DNA from: Pseudomonas marincola
Lineage (GTDB): Bacteria; Pseudomonadota; Gammaproteobacteria; Pseudomonadales; Pseudomonadaceae
Direction of reading: 5' to 3'
NCBI RefSeq assembly: GCF_900116605.1
Contig: NZ_FPBC01000002.1
Coordinates: 1 to 64,000 of the forward strand
Length of the DNA: 64,000 nucleotides
Part shown: piece after piece, positions 1 through 8,896 of the stretch
Position numbering within the stretch: the stretch's first letter is position 1
Layout: the number at the start of each line of letters is the position of its first letter
The notes under the pieces: generated by a model
What the model saw: the letters and a program-made list of their open reading frames with translations, nothing else
Databases searched by the model: none
Told to the model about the DNA's origin: nothing
Translations under genes and position numbers: made by a program

Positions 1-2
1 CC

Positions 3-272
3 AACGCCTATACCGAATCTACCAACCGGCTAGCGAAGGACATGAATAGGATGGGACGAGGATACAGCTTTGAAGTAATGCGGGCCCGACTTATCTATGA
101 GAAGCAAGCCCGTAAGCCGACAACGAAAGTGCGCGGCAGAAAGCCAAAGTCCTTCCTGCCAGAAAAAGTCATGTATCGCTTCAGCATGGCAGACGAGAAC
201 GTCAAGGCCATCGAGTACGGCCCACATATTCCAACCCTGTGCGACCTACTGGAAAAGGGCTGCTTTTCCTAA
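3..272 (+). pseudogene. ISL3-family transposase, C-terminal part only
   Basis: The reading frame is open from the window edge (codon AAC at 3) to TAA at 270-272, giving about 89 residues. It carries the run of Asn, Glu, Ser/Thr and Asn followed by an RMGRGYSFEVMRAR stretch, which I recognise as typical of the C-terminal catalytic region of ISL3-type transposases, where a conserved Glu sits near the NRxxRGYSFE segment. Only the 3' end lies in the window, so whether the full gene is intact cannot be judged; it is listed as partial. A GGGTATCCGGAA sequence read on the minus strand lies 60 bp after the stop and could be the right end of the element. Function would be transposition of its own element. 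Confidence 0.6.
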
Positions 273-319
273 CCGCTCAACAAAATCCTAGAGTCAGGCG
301 GTGGGGGCTAAAACAAGGT

Positions 320-343
320 TTCCACACCTGGTTCCGGATACCC
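320..343 (-). repeat. Candidate right terminal inverted repeat of the ISL3-like element
   Basis: Read on the minus strand, 343-320 begins GGGTATCCGGAACCAGGTG. A start with GG and an early CCGGA resembles terminal repeats of some ISL3 elements. It lies about 50-70 bp past the transposase stop, the usual place for a right end, and the next bases, AATTTGTA at 344-351, are AT-rich like the 8 bp targets of this family. The left end is outside the window, so pairing is untested. Confidence 0.35.
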
Positions 344-360
344 AATTTGTATTGTTCTTG

Positions 361-610
361 CGCCACCTTTTCGCCCTTACGGCGAGTCACTTTTGTCAGT
401 CGACACAAAAGTAACCCAAAGGTCTATGCCCCTCCATTGGGCCTCGCTTTGCTCGGCTTCCCGCATTCCATCGTTGTTCCGTGGGCACGCCGCGATGGGC
501 CGTCCTTGGCCCAACGCAACTCTCGCCGCATCCATGCGGCTCAACCCACTACGCAACGATTGCATTTGGCCGGCTGGAAAGGGGCGTTTGCGGTGTCTGG
601 GCTTGATGTG
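361..610. repeat. Non-coding repeat resembling a dispersed Pseudomonas intergenic element
   Basis: The stretch opens with CGCCACCTTTTCGCCCTTACG and has the stem ACTTTTGT/ACAAAAGT at 388-411, then a GC-rich tail with words such as TGGGCCTCGCTTTGCTCGG. From memory this matches a non-coding sequence found in many copies between genes in Pseudomonas genomes, often mis-annotated as small hypothetical proteins on either strand. The short frames here (for example 377-661 minus) have no family features, so I do not call them genes. The number of copies elsewhere cannot be seen from this window. Confidence 0.5.
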
Positions 611-650
611 AACGGTTGAGGATTTTTTGCGGGAATTCGGGTGTTGGTTT

Positions 651-1640
651 ATGCATTCCATCGACGCAATGTCATGACGGATTACGCCGCATTGCGGCTA
701 ATCCATCCTCCGCGAACCGTGCGGCCTGGAGGTTGGAATCCGCATCGCGGCTTCCGACATGGCGGGTGGCCTGCTATGCGCGGTCTGCTGGTGATCGTTG
801 CCGGGTTTTTGGGGTATCCGGTTATGCATTCCACCGATGCAATGCCGTGACGGATTACGCCGCGTGGCGGCTAATCCATCCTCCGTGATCTGTGCAGCTT
901 TATGGAGGTTGGAATCCGCATCGCGGATTCCAACATGGCGGATGGCCTGCTGTGCGCGGTCTGCTTTGATCGTTGCCGGGTTTTTGGGTATCCGGTTATG
1001 CGTTCCACCCGACGTAATGCTGTGACGGATTACGCCGCGTTGCAGCTAATCCGTCCTCCGTGATCTGTGTGGCTTTGTGGAGGTTGGAATCCGCATCGCG
1101 GCTTCCGACATGGCGGGTGGCTTGCTGTGCGCGGTTTGCTTTTGATCGTTGGTGGGTTTTGGGGTGCTGGTTTATGCATTCCACCGATGCAATGTCATGA
1201 CGGATTACGCCGCGTTGCGGCTAATCCATCCTCCGTGATCTGTGTGGCTTTATGGAGGTTGGAATCCGCAACGCGGCTTCCGACATGGCGGATGGCCTGC
1301 TGTGCGCGGTCTGCTTTTGATCGTGGGCGGGTTTTTTGGGGTATCCGGTTATGCATTCCATCGACGCAATGCCATGACGGATTACGCCGCATTGCGGCTA
1401 ATCCATCCTCCGTGATCTGTGCAGCTTTATGGAGGTTGGAATCCGCATCGCGGCTTCCAACATGGCGGATGGCCTGCTGTGCGCGGTCTGCTTTGATCGT
1501 TGGCGGGTTTTTGGGGTATCCGGTTATGTGTTCCACCCGACGTAATGCTATGACGGATTACGCCGCGTGGCGGCTAATCCATCCTCCGCGATCGGTGTGG
1601 CTTTATGGAGGTTGGAATCCGCATTGCGGCTTCCGACATG
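651..1640. repeat. Six-copy tandem repeat, unit 173-177 bp
   Basis: Six diverged copies run head to tail, with the landmark ATGCATTCC-type word starting at 651, 824, 998, 1174, 1351 and 1526. Unit lengths are 173, 174, 176, 177 and 175 bp; the sixth stops near 1640 after about 115 bp. Each unit holds two imperfect hairpins: GGATTACGCCGC...GCGGCTAATCC and GGAATCCGC...GCGGCTTCC. Unit length is usually not a multiple of three and no start or ribosome site is evident, so the open frames across it are incidental. The GGATTA/TAATCC stem resembles REP-like palindromes of pseudomonads. No gene is recognised between 273 and 1861. Confidence 0.9.
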
Positions 1641-1740
1641 GCGATAATGGGGTAAGGCCGGCGTTTGTTGTTGGGGCGACTACTCTGAACTGAGGGCGGT
1701 GCTAGCGTTGGTTGAATGAACGCGAGGCCGATAGCCGTAA

Positions 1741-1816
1741 AAAATTTAACCAAGACCCGGCAACCTGCCCATGCGGCAGATAAACCCAGCGGGGAGGTCG
1801 GAATTGGTTAAAATTT
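1741..1816. promoter_or_regulatory. Inverted repeat upstream of ygiQ
   Basis: AAAATTTAACCAA (1741-1753) is matched in inverted orientation by TTGGTTAAAATTT (1804-1816), with one base of slippage in the A run. About 50 bp of GC-rich sequence lies between. The right arm is followed by TATTCT (1821-1826), a possible -10, placing the arm in or next to the ygiQ promoter. It could be an operator or the stem of a long RNA hairpin. The transcription start is not known. Confidence 0.35.
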
Positions 1817-1861
1817 GTGCTATTCTCCGCGCCCGTTAAAATCCTTCACCCGGTCATTGTC

Positions 1862-4153
1862 ATGCACGCAGCCAAGCCGTTATTCGATTATCCAAAATAC
1901 TGGGCCGAGTGCTTCGGTCCAGCGCCTTTCTTGCCGATGAGCCGGGAAGAGATGGATCAGCTTGGCTGGGATTCGTGTGACATCATCATCGTGACCGGTG
2001 ATGCGTATGTTGACCATCCGTCGTTCGGCATGGCCATTATCGGCCGTCTGCTGGAAGCGCAGGGTTTTCGTGTCGGCATCATTGCGCAGCCTGACTGGAA
2101 ATCGAAAGACGACTTCATGAAGCTCGGCGAGCCCAACCTGTTCTTCGGGGTGGCTGCTGGCAACATGGACTCGATGATCAACCGCTACACCGCCGACAAG
2201 AAAATCCGCTCGGATGACGCCTATACGCCAGGCGGTTTGGCCGGGAAGCGTCCGGATCGGGCCAGCCTGGTGTATAGCCAGCGCTGTAAAGAAGCCTACA
2301 AGCATGTGCCGATCGTGCTGGGCGGTATCGAAGCCTCGCTGCGCCGTATTGCGCATTACGATTACTGGCAGGACAAGGTGCGTCATTCGATTCTGATCGA
2401 TGCCTGTGCCGACATCCTGTTGTACGGCAACGCCGAGCGCGCCATCGTTGAAGTGGCCCAGCGTTTGGCCTTCGGTCATAAAATCGAAGACATCACCGAT
2501 ATTCGCGGCACCGCGTTCATTCGTCGTGACACGCCGAAAGAGTGGATGGAGATCGACTCCACACGTATTGATCGTCCCGGTAAGGTCGACAAGATCATCA
2601 ACCCGTACGTGAACACTCAAGACACTCAGGCCTGCGCGATCGAGCAAGAAAAAGGCCCGGTTGAAGACCCGAACGAAGCCAAGGTCGTGCAACTGCTGCC
2701 GCACCCGCGTCTGGAGCGTGACAAGACGGTTATCCGCCTGCCATCGTTCGAGAAAGTCCGTTCCGATGCCGTGCTCTATGCGCACGCCAACCGCGTATTG
2801 CACCTTGAGACCAACCCAGGCAACGCCCGTGCGCTCGTGCAAAAGCACGGCGAGGTCGATGTGTGGTTCAACCCGCCACCAATCCCGATGACCACCGAAG
2901 AGATGGACTACGTGTTCGGCATGCCTTATGCGCGCATCCCGCACCCGGCGTATGGCAAGGAGAAAATCCCGGCCTACGACATGATCCGTTTCTCGGTGAA
3001 TATCATGCGCGGCTGCTTCGGTGGCTGTACGTTCTGCTCGATTACCGAGCACGAAGGGCGGATTATCCAGAACCGTTCGCATGAGTCGATTCTCAACGAG
3101 ATCGAAGAAATTCGCGACAAGGTTCCCGGCTTTACCGGCGTTATTTCCGACTTGGGTGGCCCGACCGCGAACATGTATCGCATCGCCTGCAAGAGCCCGG
3201 AAATTGAAGCCGCGTGCCGCAAGCCGTCCTGTGTATTCCCGGGGATTTGCGAGAACCTGAATACCGACCACTCGTCCTTGATTCAGCTTTATCGCTCGGC
3301 GCGTGATTTGCCGGGCGTGAAGAAGATTCTGATCGCCTCGGGCTTGCGCTACGACCTCGCGGTCGAGTCGCCGGAGTACGTTAAAGAGTTGGTGACCCAT
3401 CATGTTGGCGGCTACCTGAAGATTGCCCCGGAACATACCGAGGAGGGCCCGCTCAACAAGATGATGAAGCCGGGCATTGGCAGCTATGACAAGTTCAAGC
3501 GCATGTTCGAGAAGTACTCGAAAGAGGCCGGTAAAGAGCAGTACCTGATTCCTTACTTCATCGCCGCTCACCCGGGCACCACCGATGAAGACATGATGAA
3601 TCTGGCGCTGTGGCTGAAGAGTAACGACTTCCGTGCGGATCAGGTGCAGGCGTTCTATCCGTCGCCAATGGCCACCGCCACCGCGATGTACTACTCAGGC
3701 AAGAACCCGCTGCGCAAGGTGACGTACAAGAGTGACGGGGTGAACATCGTCAAGAGCGAAACCCAGCGCCGTCTGCACAAGGCATTCCTGCGTTATCACG
3801 ACCCGCGTGGCTGGCCGATGTTGCGTGAAGCACTTGAGCGCATGGGCCGCAGCGACCTGATTGGTAACGGTAAGCACCAGCTGATTCCGGCGCACCAGCC
3901 TGCCACCGACAGCTACCAGAGCGCACGTCGCAAGAACTCGACGCCAGCCGGTAGCAAGAAGGTCGGCAAGGCCATGCTCACCCAGCACACCGGCTTGCCG
4001 CCGCGCGCCAGTGATGGCGGTAATCCGTGGGACAAGCGTGAGCAGGCCAAAGCAGCCGCATTCGCCAAGAATCAGGAAGCGGCGCGTGAGCGTGCCAATG
4101 CCAAGAAGGGCAAAGGCAAGAAGCCTTCCAAACCGGCCGCCGTGCCGCGCTAA
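1862..4153 (+). CDS. ygiQ: YgiQ family radical SAM protein
   Basis: A 763-residue cytoplasmic radical S-adenosylmethionine enzyme of the YgiQ (UPF0313) family; its substrate is not established. The cluster-binding motif CFGGCTFC places three cysteines at residues 385, 389 and 392, in the usual CxxxCxxC spacing. The N-terminal ~300 residues ([12 protein letters not shown] onward) form the family's characteristic N-terminal domain, and the C-terminus from about residue 680 is Lys/Ala-rich and probably disordered. I chose the ATG at 1862, which begins [14 protein letters not shown] as in Pseudomonas homologues, over an in-frame GTG at 1817 that would add 15 unsupported residues. It converges with the Hsp70-like gene; paired hairpins lie between them. 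Confidence 0.92.
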   Translation: MHAAKPLFDYPKYWAECFGPAPFLPMSREEMDQLGWDSCDIIIVTGDAYVDHPSFGMAIIGRLLEAQGFRVGIIAQPDWKSKDDFMKLGEPNLFFGVAAGNMDSMINRYTADKKIRSDDAYTPGGLAGKRPDRASLVYSQRCKEAYKHVPIVLGGIEASLRRIAHYDYWQDKVRHSILIDACADILLYGNAERAIVEVAQRLAFGHKIEDITDIRGTAFIRRDTPKEWMEIDSTRIDRPGKVDKIINPYVNTQDTQACAIEQEKGPVEDPNEAKVVQLLPHPRLERDKTVIRLPSFEKVRSDAVLYAHANRVLHLETNPGNARALVQKHGEVDVWFNPPPIPMTTEEMDYVFGMPYARIPHPAYGKEKIPAYDMIRFSVNIMRGCFGGCTFCSITEHEGRIIQNRSHESILNEIEEIRDKVPGFTGVISDLGGPTANMYRIACKSPEIEAACRKPSCVFPGICENLNTDHSSLIQLYRSARDLPGVKKILIASGLRYDLAVESPEYVKELVTHHVGGYLKIAPEHTEEGPLNKMMKPGIGSYDKFKRMFEKYSKEAGKEQYLIPYFIAAHPGTTDEDMMNLALWLKSNDFRADQVQAFYPSPMATATAMYYSGKNPLRKVTYKSDGVNIVKSETQRRLHKAFLRYHDPRGWPMLREALERMGRSDLIGNGKHQLIPAHQPATDSYQSARRKNSTPAGSKKVGKAMLTQHTGLPPRASDGGNPWDKREQAKAAAFAKNQEAARERANAKKGKGKKPSKPAAVPR

Positions 4154-4189
4154 ATGATGCAGCGGGTGACGGCGCTGCCTGTGCAGCCC

Positions 4190-4249
4190 GCGCCCAGAGC
4201 TCCTGCCTTGGGCGCGGATGAGATGCCGCGCCAAGCCTGCATCTCATCC
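4190..4249. terminator. Two hairpins between convergent ygiQ and Hsp70-like genes
   Basis: GCGCCC (4190-4195) pairs with GGGCGC (4210-4215), and GGATGAGATGC (4216-4226) pairs perfectly with GCATCTCATCC (4239-4249). They sit in the 107 bp gap between two convergent stop codons, so they are probably a shared transcription-end structure. Neither strand has a clear run of T after the stem, so intrinsic termination is not certain. Confidence 0.5.
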
Positions 4250-4260
4250 AGCCTGTTTAC

Positions 4261-5526
4261 TCAGCCGTAGCGCTTTTGCGCCTCAATCGCCAGACCATTG
4301 CCAATACTGCCGAAGTTGTTGCCTTCGACATGACGGGCATTCGGCAGCATGGCGGCAACGCTTTGGCGCAGCGCCGGGATGCTGCTTGAACCGCCGGTGA
4401 AGAACACCGTATTGACCTGATCGACGCTGACATTGGCGCGGGTCATCAATTCGGTAACGCTGGCGCGAATCTTCTCCAGCAGCGAATCAATCGAGCTGTC
4501 GAACAACTCGCGAGTCAGTTCAGCGACCAGGCCCGGCTCGATGCGCTTGAGGTCGATTTCGCGCTTATCAGTTTCAGTCAGCTCGATTTTGCTGTCTTCC
4601 ACCTGCATTGCCAGCCAGTGGCCAGCGCGCTGGTCAATCAGCTTGAACAGGCGGTCGATGCCAGTCGGGTCGACGATGTCGTAGCGCATGTTCTGCAACG
4701 CCAGCTGCGATTTCTGCGCGTACACCGCGTTAATGGTGTGCCAAGTTGCGAGATTGAGGTGCGAGCTGGTGGGCATCAGCGCCGAGCTTTTCATCCGGCT
4801 GCCATATCCGAACAGTGGCATCACCCCTTGCAGGCTGAGTTGCTTGTCGAAGTCAGTACCGCCGATGTGCACGCCGCCAGTGGCCAGAATATCGTCCTGG
4901 CGCTCTGCAACTGCGCGTCGCTCGGGTGATAGACGCACCAGTGAGAAGTCCGAAGTACCGCCGCCAATATCGACGATCAGTACCAGCTCTTCGCCGGTGA
5001 TGGTGCTTTCGTAGTCGAAGGCCGCGGCAATCGGCTCGAACTGGAACGACACATCCTTGAAGCCGAGCTTGTGGGCAACGCTGACCAGAGTGTTTTGTGC
5101 TTCCATATCGGCGACCGGATCGTCATCGACAAAAAACACCGGGCGGCCCAGTACAACCTCTTCAAAGCTGCGCTCTGCCACGGCTTCGGCGCGGCTTTTC
5201 AGCTCGCCGATAAAGAAGCCCAGCAAGTCCTTGAAGGGCAGCGCACTGCCGAGAACGGTGGTTTCGCTTTTCAGTAGTTTCGAGCCCAGCAGGCTTTTCA
5301 GGGAGCGCATCAGGCGTCCCTCGTAACCTTCGAGGTATTCGTGCAAGGCCAGACGGCCGTATACCGGGCGGCGTTCTTCGAAGTTGAAGAAAATTACCGA
5401 GGGCAGGGTGATCTTGCCGTCTTCGAGCTCGATCAAGGCCTGCGTGTCGGGGCGTTGCCAGCCGACGGTGGAGTTTGAGGTACCAAAATCTATGCCGACG
5501 GCGCGGGCGGGAGTAGTAAATGACAT
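4261..5526 (-). CDS. yegD: Hsp70-family protein, YegD-like
   Basis: A 421-residue protein with the actin/Hsp70 ATPase fold. Residues 11-19 read GIDFGTSNS (phosphate 1 loop), residues 185-193 read VDIGGGTSD (phosphate 2), and a late FFTGGSSSIP forms the adenosine site. It ends right after the nucleotide-binding domain, so there is no peptide-binding domain or lid; this is the YegD class, whose client or partner is unknown. The ATG at 5526 is chosen because the next residues, TPARAVGIDFG, begin the fold; an upstream in-frame start would add 11 residues without support. The next gene downstream is convergent. The matching PAO1 gene is next to the oxaloacetate decarboxylase gene, but here three genes separate them. 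Confidence 0.9.
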   Translation of the reverse strand: MSFTTPARAVGIDFGTSNSTVGWQRPDTQALIELEDGKITLPSVIFFNFEERRPVYGRLALHEYLEGYEGRLMRSLKSLLGSKLLKSETTVLGSALPFKDLLGFFIGELKSRAEAVAERSFEEVVLGRPVFFVDDDPVADMEAQNTLVSVAHKLGFKDVSFQFEPIAAAFDYESTITGEELVLIVDIGGGTSDFSLVRLSPERRAVAERQDDILATGGVHIGGTDFDKQLSLQGVMPLFGYGSRMKSSALMPTSSHLNLATWHTINAVYAQKSQLALQNMRYDIVDPTGIDRLFKLIDQRAGHWLAMQVEDSKIELTETDKREIDLKRIEPGLVAELTRELFDSSIDSLLEKIRASVTELMTRANVSVDQVNTVFFTGGSSSIPALRQSVAAMLPNARHVEGNNFGSIGNGLAIEAQKRYG

Positions 5527-5617
5527 GCGGCGCGCTGTTCCAAAAAAACGGCCGCGCATTCTAAGCGAGCTGGCCGCGCATTGCTGCCCCCACTGGTAAG
5601 TTTGTCGGGGATTTTAT

Positions 5618-6061
5618 TCAGGGCTGGGTCACGCCAAGGGTTATGGCGGCGAGAATCGCATAACGGGACGTTTTGGCCAGCGTGACGATAAGTATGAAGC
5701 GCCACAACGGCTCGCGCATAACGCCGGCGATAAGGGTCAGCGGGTCACCGATTACCGGCATCCAACTGAGCAGCAGGCTCCAGTGGCCGTAGCGCTGATA
5801 TTGCGTTTGCGCGCGCTGTAATTGCTGTGCGGAGACCGGAAACCAGCGGCGATCACTGAAACGCTCGACGGCGCGTCCCAGCAGCCAGTTCACCAGCGAG
5901 CCCAACACATTGCCGCAACTGGCGATGAAAACCAGCCACCAAGGGCTGTACTCGCCACTGAGCAGCAGCGCGACCAGCACTGCCTCTGATTGCAGAGGCA
6001 GTAGCGTGGCGGCGCCGAAGGCCGAGAGGAACAGGCCGAGGTAGACCGAGATTGTCAGCAA
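5618..6061 (-). CDS. yqaA: YqaA family membrane protein (DedA/SNARE-associated type)
   Basis: A 147-residue inner-membrane protein with about four hydrophobic segments. It carries the family pattern FLSAFGAATLLPLQSEAVL near the N-terminus and a GDPLTLIAGVMR loop in the second half, typical of YqaA, a small relative of the DedA (VTT-domain) proteins linked to lipid scrambling and envelope homeostasis. The only sensible start is TTG at 6061: the residues after it (LTISVYLGLFLSAF) align with family N-termini and no ATG occurs near. A hairpin at 6076-6101 separates it from the gene upstream on the same strand. Confidence 0.85.
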   Translation of the reverse strand: MLTISVYLGLFLSAFGAATLLPLQSEAVLVALLLSGEYSPWWLVFIASCGNVLGSLVNWLLGRAVERFSDRRWFPVSAQQLQRAQTQYQRYGHWSLLLSWMPVIGDPLTLIAGVMREPLWRFILIVTLAKTSRYAILAAITLGVTQP

Positions 6062-6075
6062 GGCGATAACGTCTG

Positions 6076-6101
6076 CTGACGCCCAGGCATAAGGGCGTCA
6101 G
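6076..6101. terminator. Hairpin between VC0807-family gene and yqaA
   Basis: CTGACGCCC (6076-6084) and GGGCGTCAG (6093-6101) form a perfect 9 bp stem with an 8-base loop. It lies just after the stop of the VC0807-family gene and before the TTG start of yqaA on the minus strand. There is no T run, so it may only weaken read-through or stabilise the upstream mRNA end. Confidence 0.4.
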
Positions 6102-6113
6102 CCAGCCGGCAGG

Positions 6114-6836
6114 TCAGTCGTCTTGACCGGTGTTGTGCATGATCTCTTCGAGCTTGAGCCCGGTGAGGCCATGAATGGTTTTCCACAGGTAGTAGAAAAT
6201 GGCCATCATCATGATCATCGACGGGATGGCGATCATCGGGTAGCTGAGCAAGGTCAGGCGGCCCAGCTCTTCGTTAAAGGCCTCGGAGCCACCAGGACTG
6301 GTAACAATCCACTTGGCCAACACGTAGTTCATTACCGAGGAGAAAAAGAACGTGCCGCTCAGCCAGTAAGTGGCTTTAAGCAGGCGTTGCTCGAATTGCT
6401 CGGTGTTGCCGCCTTGTTCGAGCCGTTCCTGGATCTTGTCGACATTGAGCACCGCCTTGTTGAACAGCATGGTGCGGATCAATGGGTAGCGGGTGCGGGT
6501 CGAGATAATCACGGCGATGCCGATAAGCCCCGGAACGGCAGCTTCCTTGATGGCCAGCCACTGGTTGTCGAGTTTCAGCAGGCCGATGCCGCCGGTAAGC
6601 AATACGCTTACCAGACCCAGCAGCGCGATAAAGTTGAACTTGCGGTATTTGATCAGCTCGAAAGCGCCCCAGCCCAGCGGGAATGCCAGTGCGAGGATCA
6701 GTGCGCCATCAGCGCCAAGACGCGTTTCGCCGCTGAGTTTCATCAGAATGAGCGAGGGAATAACAATGCTCACCAGCATATCGATCAGCGGGCGAGGCTT
6801 GTGCGTTTCTGTCGGCGTATGCGTTATGTCAGTCAT
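6114..6836 (-). CDS. VC0807-family membrane protein
   Basis: A 240-residue integral membrane protein of unknown function, in the family labelled VC0807. The sequence shows a short polar N-terminus, then hydrophobic stretches around PLIDMLVSIVIPSLIL, GALILALAFPLGWGAF, FIALLGLVSVLLTGGIG and AAVPGLIGIAVIIS, a polar cytoplasmic loop with KIQERLEQGGNTEQF, and two more segments near the end. The ATG at 6836 (MTDITHTPTE) is preferred to one 11 codons upstream. No ligand or catalytic motif is visible. Confidence 0.75.
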   Translation of the reverse strand: MTDITHTPTETHKPRPLIDMLVSIVIPSLILMKLSGETRLGADGALILALAFPLGWGAFELIKYRKFNFIALLGLVSVLLTGGIGLLKLDNQWLAIKEAAVPGLIGIAVIISTRTRYPLIRTMLFNKAVLNVDKIQERLEQGGNTEQFEQRLLKATYWLSGTFFFSSVMNYVLAKWIVTSPGGSEAFNEELGRLTLLSYPMIAIPSMIMMMAIFYYLWKTIHGLTGLKLEEIMHNTGQDD

Positions 6837-7064
6837 GTCTATCAAATAGCAGAGTTGAGGTGCGATCATCGCCTGCTTGAGGCTTGACGGCTAGTCCGAT
6901 TGTCGGTTGTAGCTTGAAGATTTTGTCAAAAATTACTGCCAGCTTAATTATCGGTAACCAAAAGGCGTAGATGGCGGGTGCGTTTCAGTGAGTTATGATC
7001 GTATATCCGCGCATCATGGTGGCACATTGTTAGTACCAAGAATTGGCGACAGGGGTAAGGCTGA

Positions 7065-7823
7065 GTGGGGCGTTTTGCAAAGAAACTGAGTTGTGCCGTG
7101 TTGTTGAGTTTGCTCGGGGTTCAAGCCTCGGCGGCTATGCGTTTCTACACTGAAGAGGCCGCGCCGTTGGCTTTTATGCAAGGCGGCGAAATGCGCGGCA
7201 TGTCGGCGGAGCTGGTCAACGCGCTTATCGCCCGTACCGGCGAACCTTCAACTGTCGAAATAGTGCCCTGGACACGTGGCTATTATCTGGCTCAGCGTGA
7301 GCCGGACACGGCGCTGTTTTCCACCGTGCGCACACCCGAGCGCGAAGCCAGCTTCCAGTGGGTTGGGCCGATTCTGGTGGGCAGCAGCCGTTTCTACTCG
7401 CTTAAAAGTAACCCCATTGAGGTCAACAGCCTGCAAGATGCAGCGGCCAGCGGCCCCTTGGCTCTACCGAAAAAATGGTACAGCTACGAAAGTTTGCAAC
7501 ATATGGGGTTATCCAACCTCTATGGTGTCGACAGCGCGAAGATCATGGTCAGAATGCTCAAGCGCGGAAGGGTCAACCTGATTGCCACTCAGGACCTGAC
7601 GCTGGAGCAGGAGCTTGCCACTGGCGGGCTGGTACCGGCTGACGTTCGTGCTCATATGAGCTTCATGAAGTCGGCTTACTATATCGCCTTTTCACCGGCG
7701 ACCAGCCCGGCCAAGGTTGCCCTTTGGCAAAGCGCGCTTGACGACATGCGCGCAGATGGCAGCTACGAAAAGATTGTTCACAAGTGGCTGCCCCACGTAG
7801 ACGTTAACACCAGCGCCGAGTGA
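7065..7823 (+). CDS. Periplasmic solute-binding protein (family 3 type)
   Basis: A 252-residue exported protein with a signal peptide (KKLSCAVLLSLLGVQASA, cleavage near residue 23) followed by a small extracellular-solute-binding fold: MRFYTEEAAPLAFMQ, then MRGMSAELVNALIARTG, then a PWTRGYYLAQ segment and ALFSTVRTPERE. This pattern is common in single-gene family 3 binding proteins of pseudomonads, which often have no adjacent permease; none is present here. The start is GTG at 7065, behind the AGGGGTAAG ribosome site. The ligand cannot be inferred. A GTGACAG/CTGTCAC hairpin at 7820-7847 overlaps and follows the stop. Confidence 0.85.
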   Translation: MGRFAKKLSCAVLLSLLGVQASAAMRFYTEEAAPLAFMQGGEMRGMSAELVNALIARTGEPSTVEIVPWTRGYYLAQREPDTALFSTVRTPEREASFQWVGPILVGSSRFYSLKSNPIEVNSLQDAAASGPLALPKKWYSYESLQHMGLSNLYGVDSAKIMVRMLKRGRVNLIATQDLTLEQELATGGLVPADVRAHMSFMKSAYYIAFSPATSPAKVALWQSALDDMRADGSYEKIVHKWLPHVDVNTSAE

Positions 7824-7847
7824 CAGACGGCCCCCGGCGGGCTGTCA
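7820..7847. terminator. Hairpin after binding-protein gene
   Basis: GTGACAG...CTGTCAC encloses a GC-rich interior (ACGGCCCCCGGCGGG) directly at the stop codon. No T run follows, so this is a weak terminator or mRNA-end stabiliser. Confidence 0.35.
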
Positions 7848-7938
7848 CCCGATCTTTGCAGCGTGCGTCTTACACCCAATATTCGCTTGGCCAGCCCGAC
7901 TTTTGCGGCTGGCCTGATTAACTTTTTGGAGCCGTCAT

Positions 7939-8811
7939 ATGCCCATCATTCAACGCGCCTCGCATCACCAGTTGCGCAGTGCTTTCCAGCAGCTGCTTGC
8001 GTCCAGCGAGTGTTACCACACGGCGTCGGTGTTTGATCCGATGTCGGCGCGCATTGCTGCCGATCTGGGTTTTGAGGTGGGTATTCTGGGTGGCTCGGTC
8101 GCCTCGTTGCAGGTTTTGGCCGCTCCGGATTTTGCCCTGATTACCCTCAGCGAGTTTGTCGAGCAAGCCACACGCATTGGCCGGGTCAGCCGCCTGCCGG
8201 TGATTGCTGACGCCGACCACGGCTACGGCAACGCCCTGAACGTAATGCGCACAGTGGTTGAGCTTGAGCGCGCAGGCGTCGCGGCGCTGACCATTGAAGA
8301 CACCCTGCTGCCAGCTCAGTTCGGGCGCAAATCAACCGACCTGATCAGCGTCGAAGAAGGCGTCGGCAAGATCCGCGCTGCGCTTGAAGCGCGGGTTGAT
8401 CCGGACCTCGCCATCATCGCCCGAACGCATGCAGGCGTACTGGATATAGATGAAGTCATCCGCCGTACTCAGGCTTATCAGGCCGCTGGCGCCGACGGCA
8501 TTTGCATCGTCGGCATTGAAGACTTCGAGCATCTGGAGCAGGTCTCGGCGGCGCTTTCCGTGCCGCTGATGCTGGTCACTTACGGCAACCCCAAGCTGCG
8601 CGATAACGCGCGTCTGGCCAGCCTGGGTGTGCGTATTGTGGTTAACGGCCACGCAGCCTACTTTGCGGCGATCAAGGCGACTTACGATTGCCTGCGTGAG
8701 CAGCGTGAAGCGCTGGGCAGTGACCTCAGTGCCTCGCAACTGGCGCACAAGTACACCATGCCCGAAGAGTATGTGGCATGGGCCGAAGAGTTCATGGACG
8801 TTAAAGAGTAG
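7939..8811 (+). CDS. Oxaloacetate decarboxylase, isocitrate lyase/PEP mutase superfamily
   Basis: A 290-residue cytoplasmic enzyme predicted to decarboxylate oxaloacetate to pyruvate with Mg2+. It has the superfamily barrel motifs [15 protein letters not shown] near the N-terminus, [11 protein letters not shown] (Mg-binding Asp cluster, about residues 90-100) and [10 protein letters not shown]. It lacks the KKCGH lyase motif, and has His238 in VVNGHAAY, equivalent by my alignment to the active-site His of P. aeruginosa PA4872, the characterised oxaloacetate decarboxylase of this type. Its neighbour downstream, the DksA-like zinc protein, is the same as in PAO1. The ATG follows a TTTGGAGCC ribosome site. 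Confidence 0.88.
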   Translation: MPIIQRASHHQLRSAFQQLLASSECYHTASVFDPMSARIAADLGFEVGILGGSVASLQVLAAPDFALITLSEFVEQATRIGRVSRLPVIADADHGYGNALNVMRTVVELERAGVAALTIEDTLLPAQFGRKSTDLISVEEGVGKIRAALEARVDPDLAIIARTHAGVLDIDEVIRRTQAYQAAGADGICIVGIEDFEHLEQVSAALSVPLMLVTYGNPKLRDNARLASLGVRIVVNGHAAYFAAIKATYDCLREQREALGSDLSASQLAHKYTMPEEYVAWAEEFMDVKE

Positions 8812-8896
8812 AGCGCCCCACGCCCGGCAGATCTTGAATTTTTTGCGCTGAGCGCGCATATCTATCCTGTGTTGGTAAACAACTCAGGAGTCGATC

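Noticed and set aside
377..661. 94-residue minus-strand frame
   Set aside because: Falls in the dispersed non-coding repeat; such frames are commonly mis-annotated.
651..1640. Tandem array as a CRISPR
   Set aside because: Units are ~175 bp and contiguous, with no short repeat-spacer alternation and no cas genes.
1067..1693. 208-residue open frame on the plus strand, and a 113-residue one on the minus strand at 1195-1536
   Set aside because: Both lie inside the tandem array, are made of repeat units and have no ribosome site or family features.
1880..3571. 563-residue open frame on the minus strand
   Set aside because: Antisense to ygiQ with no family features.
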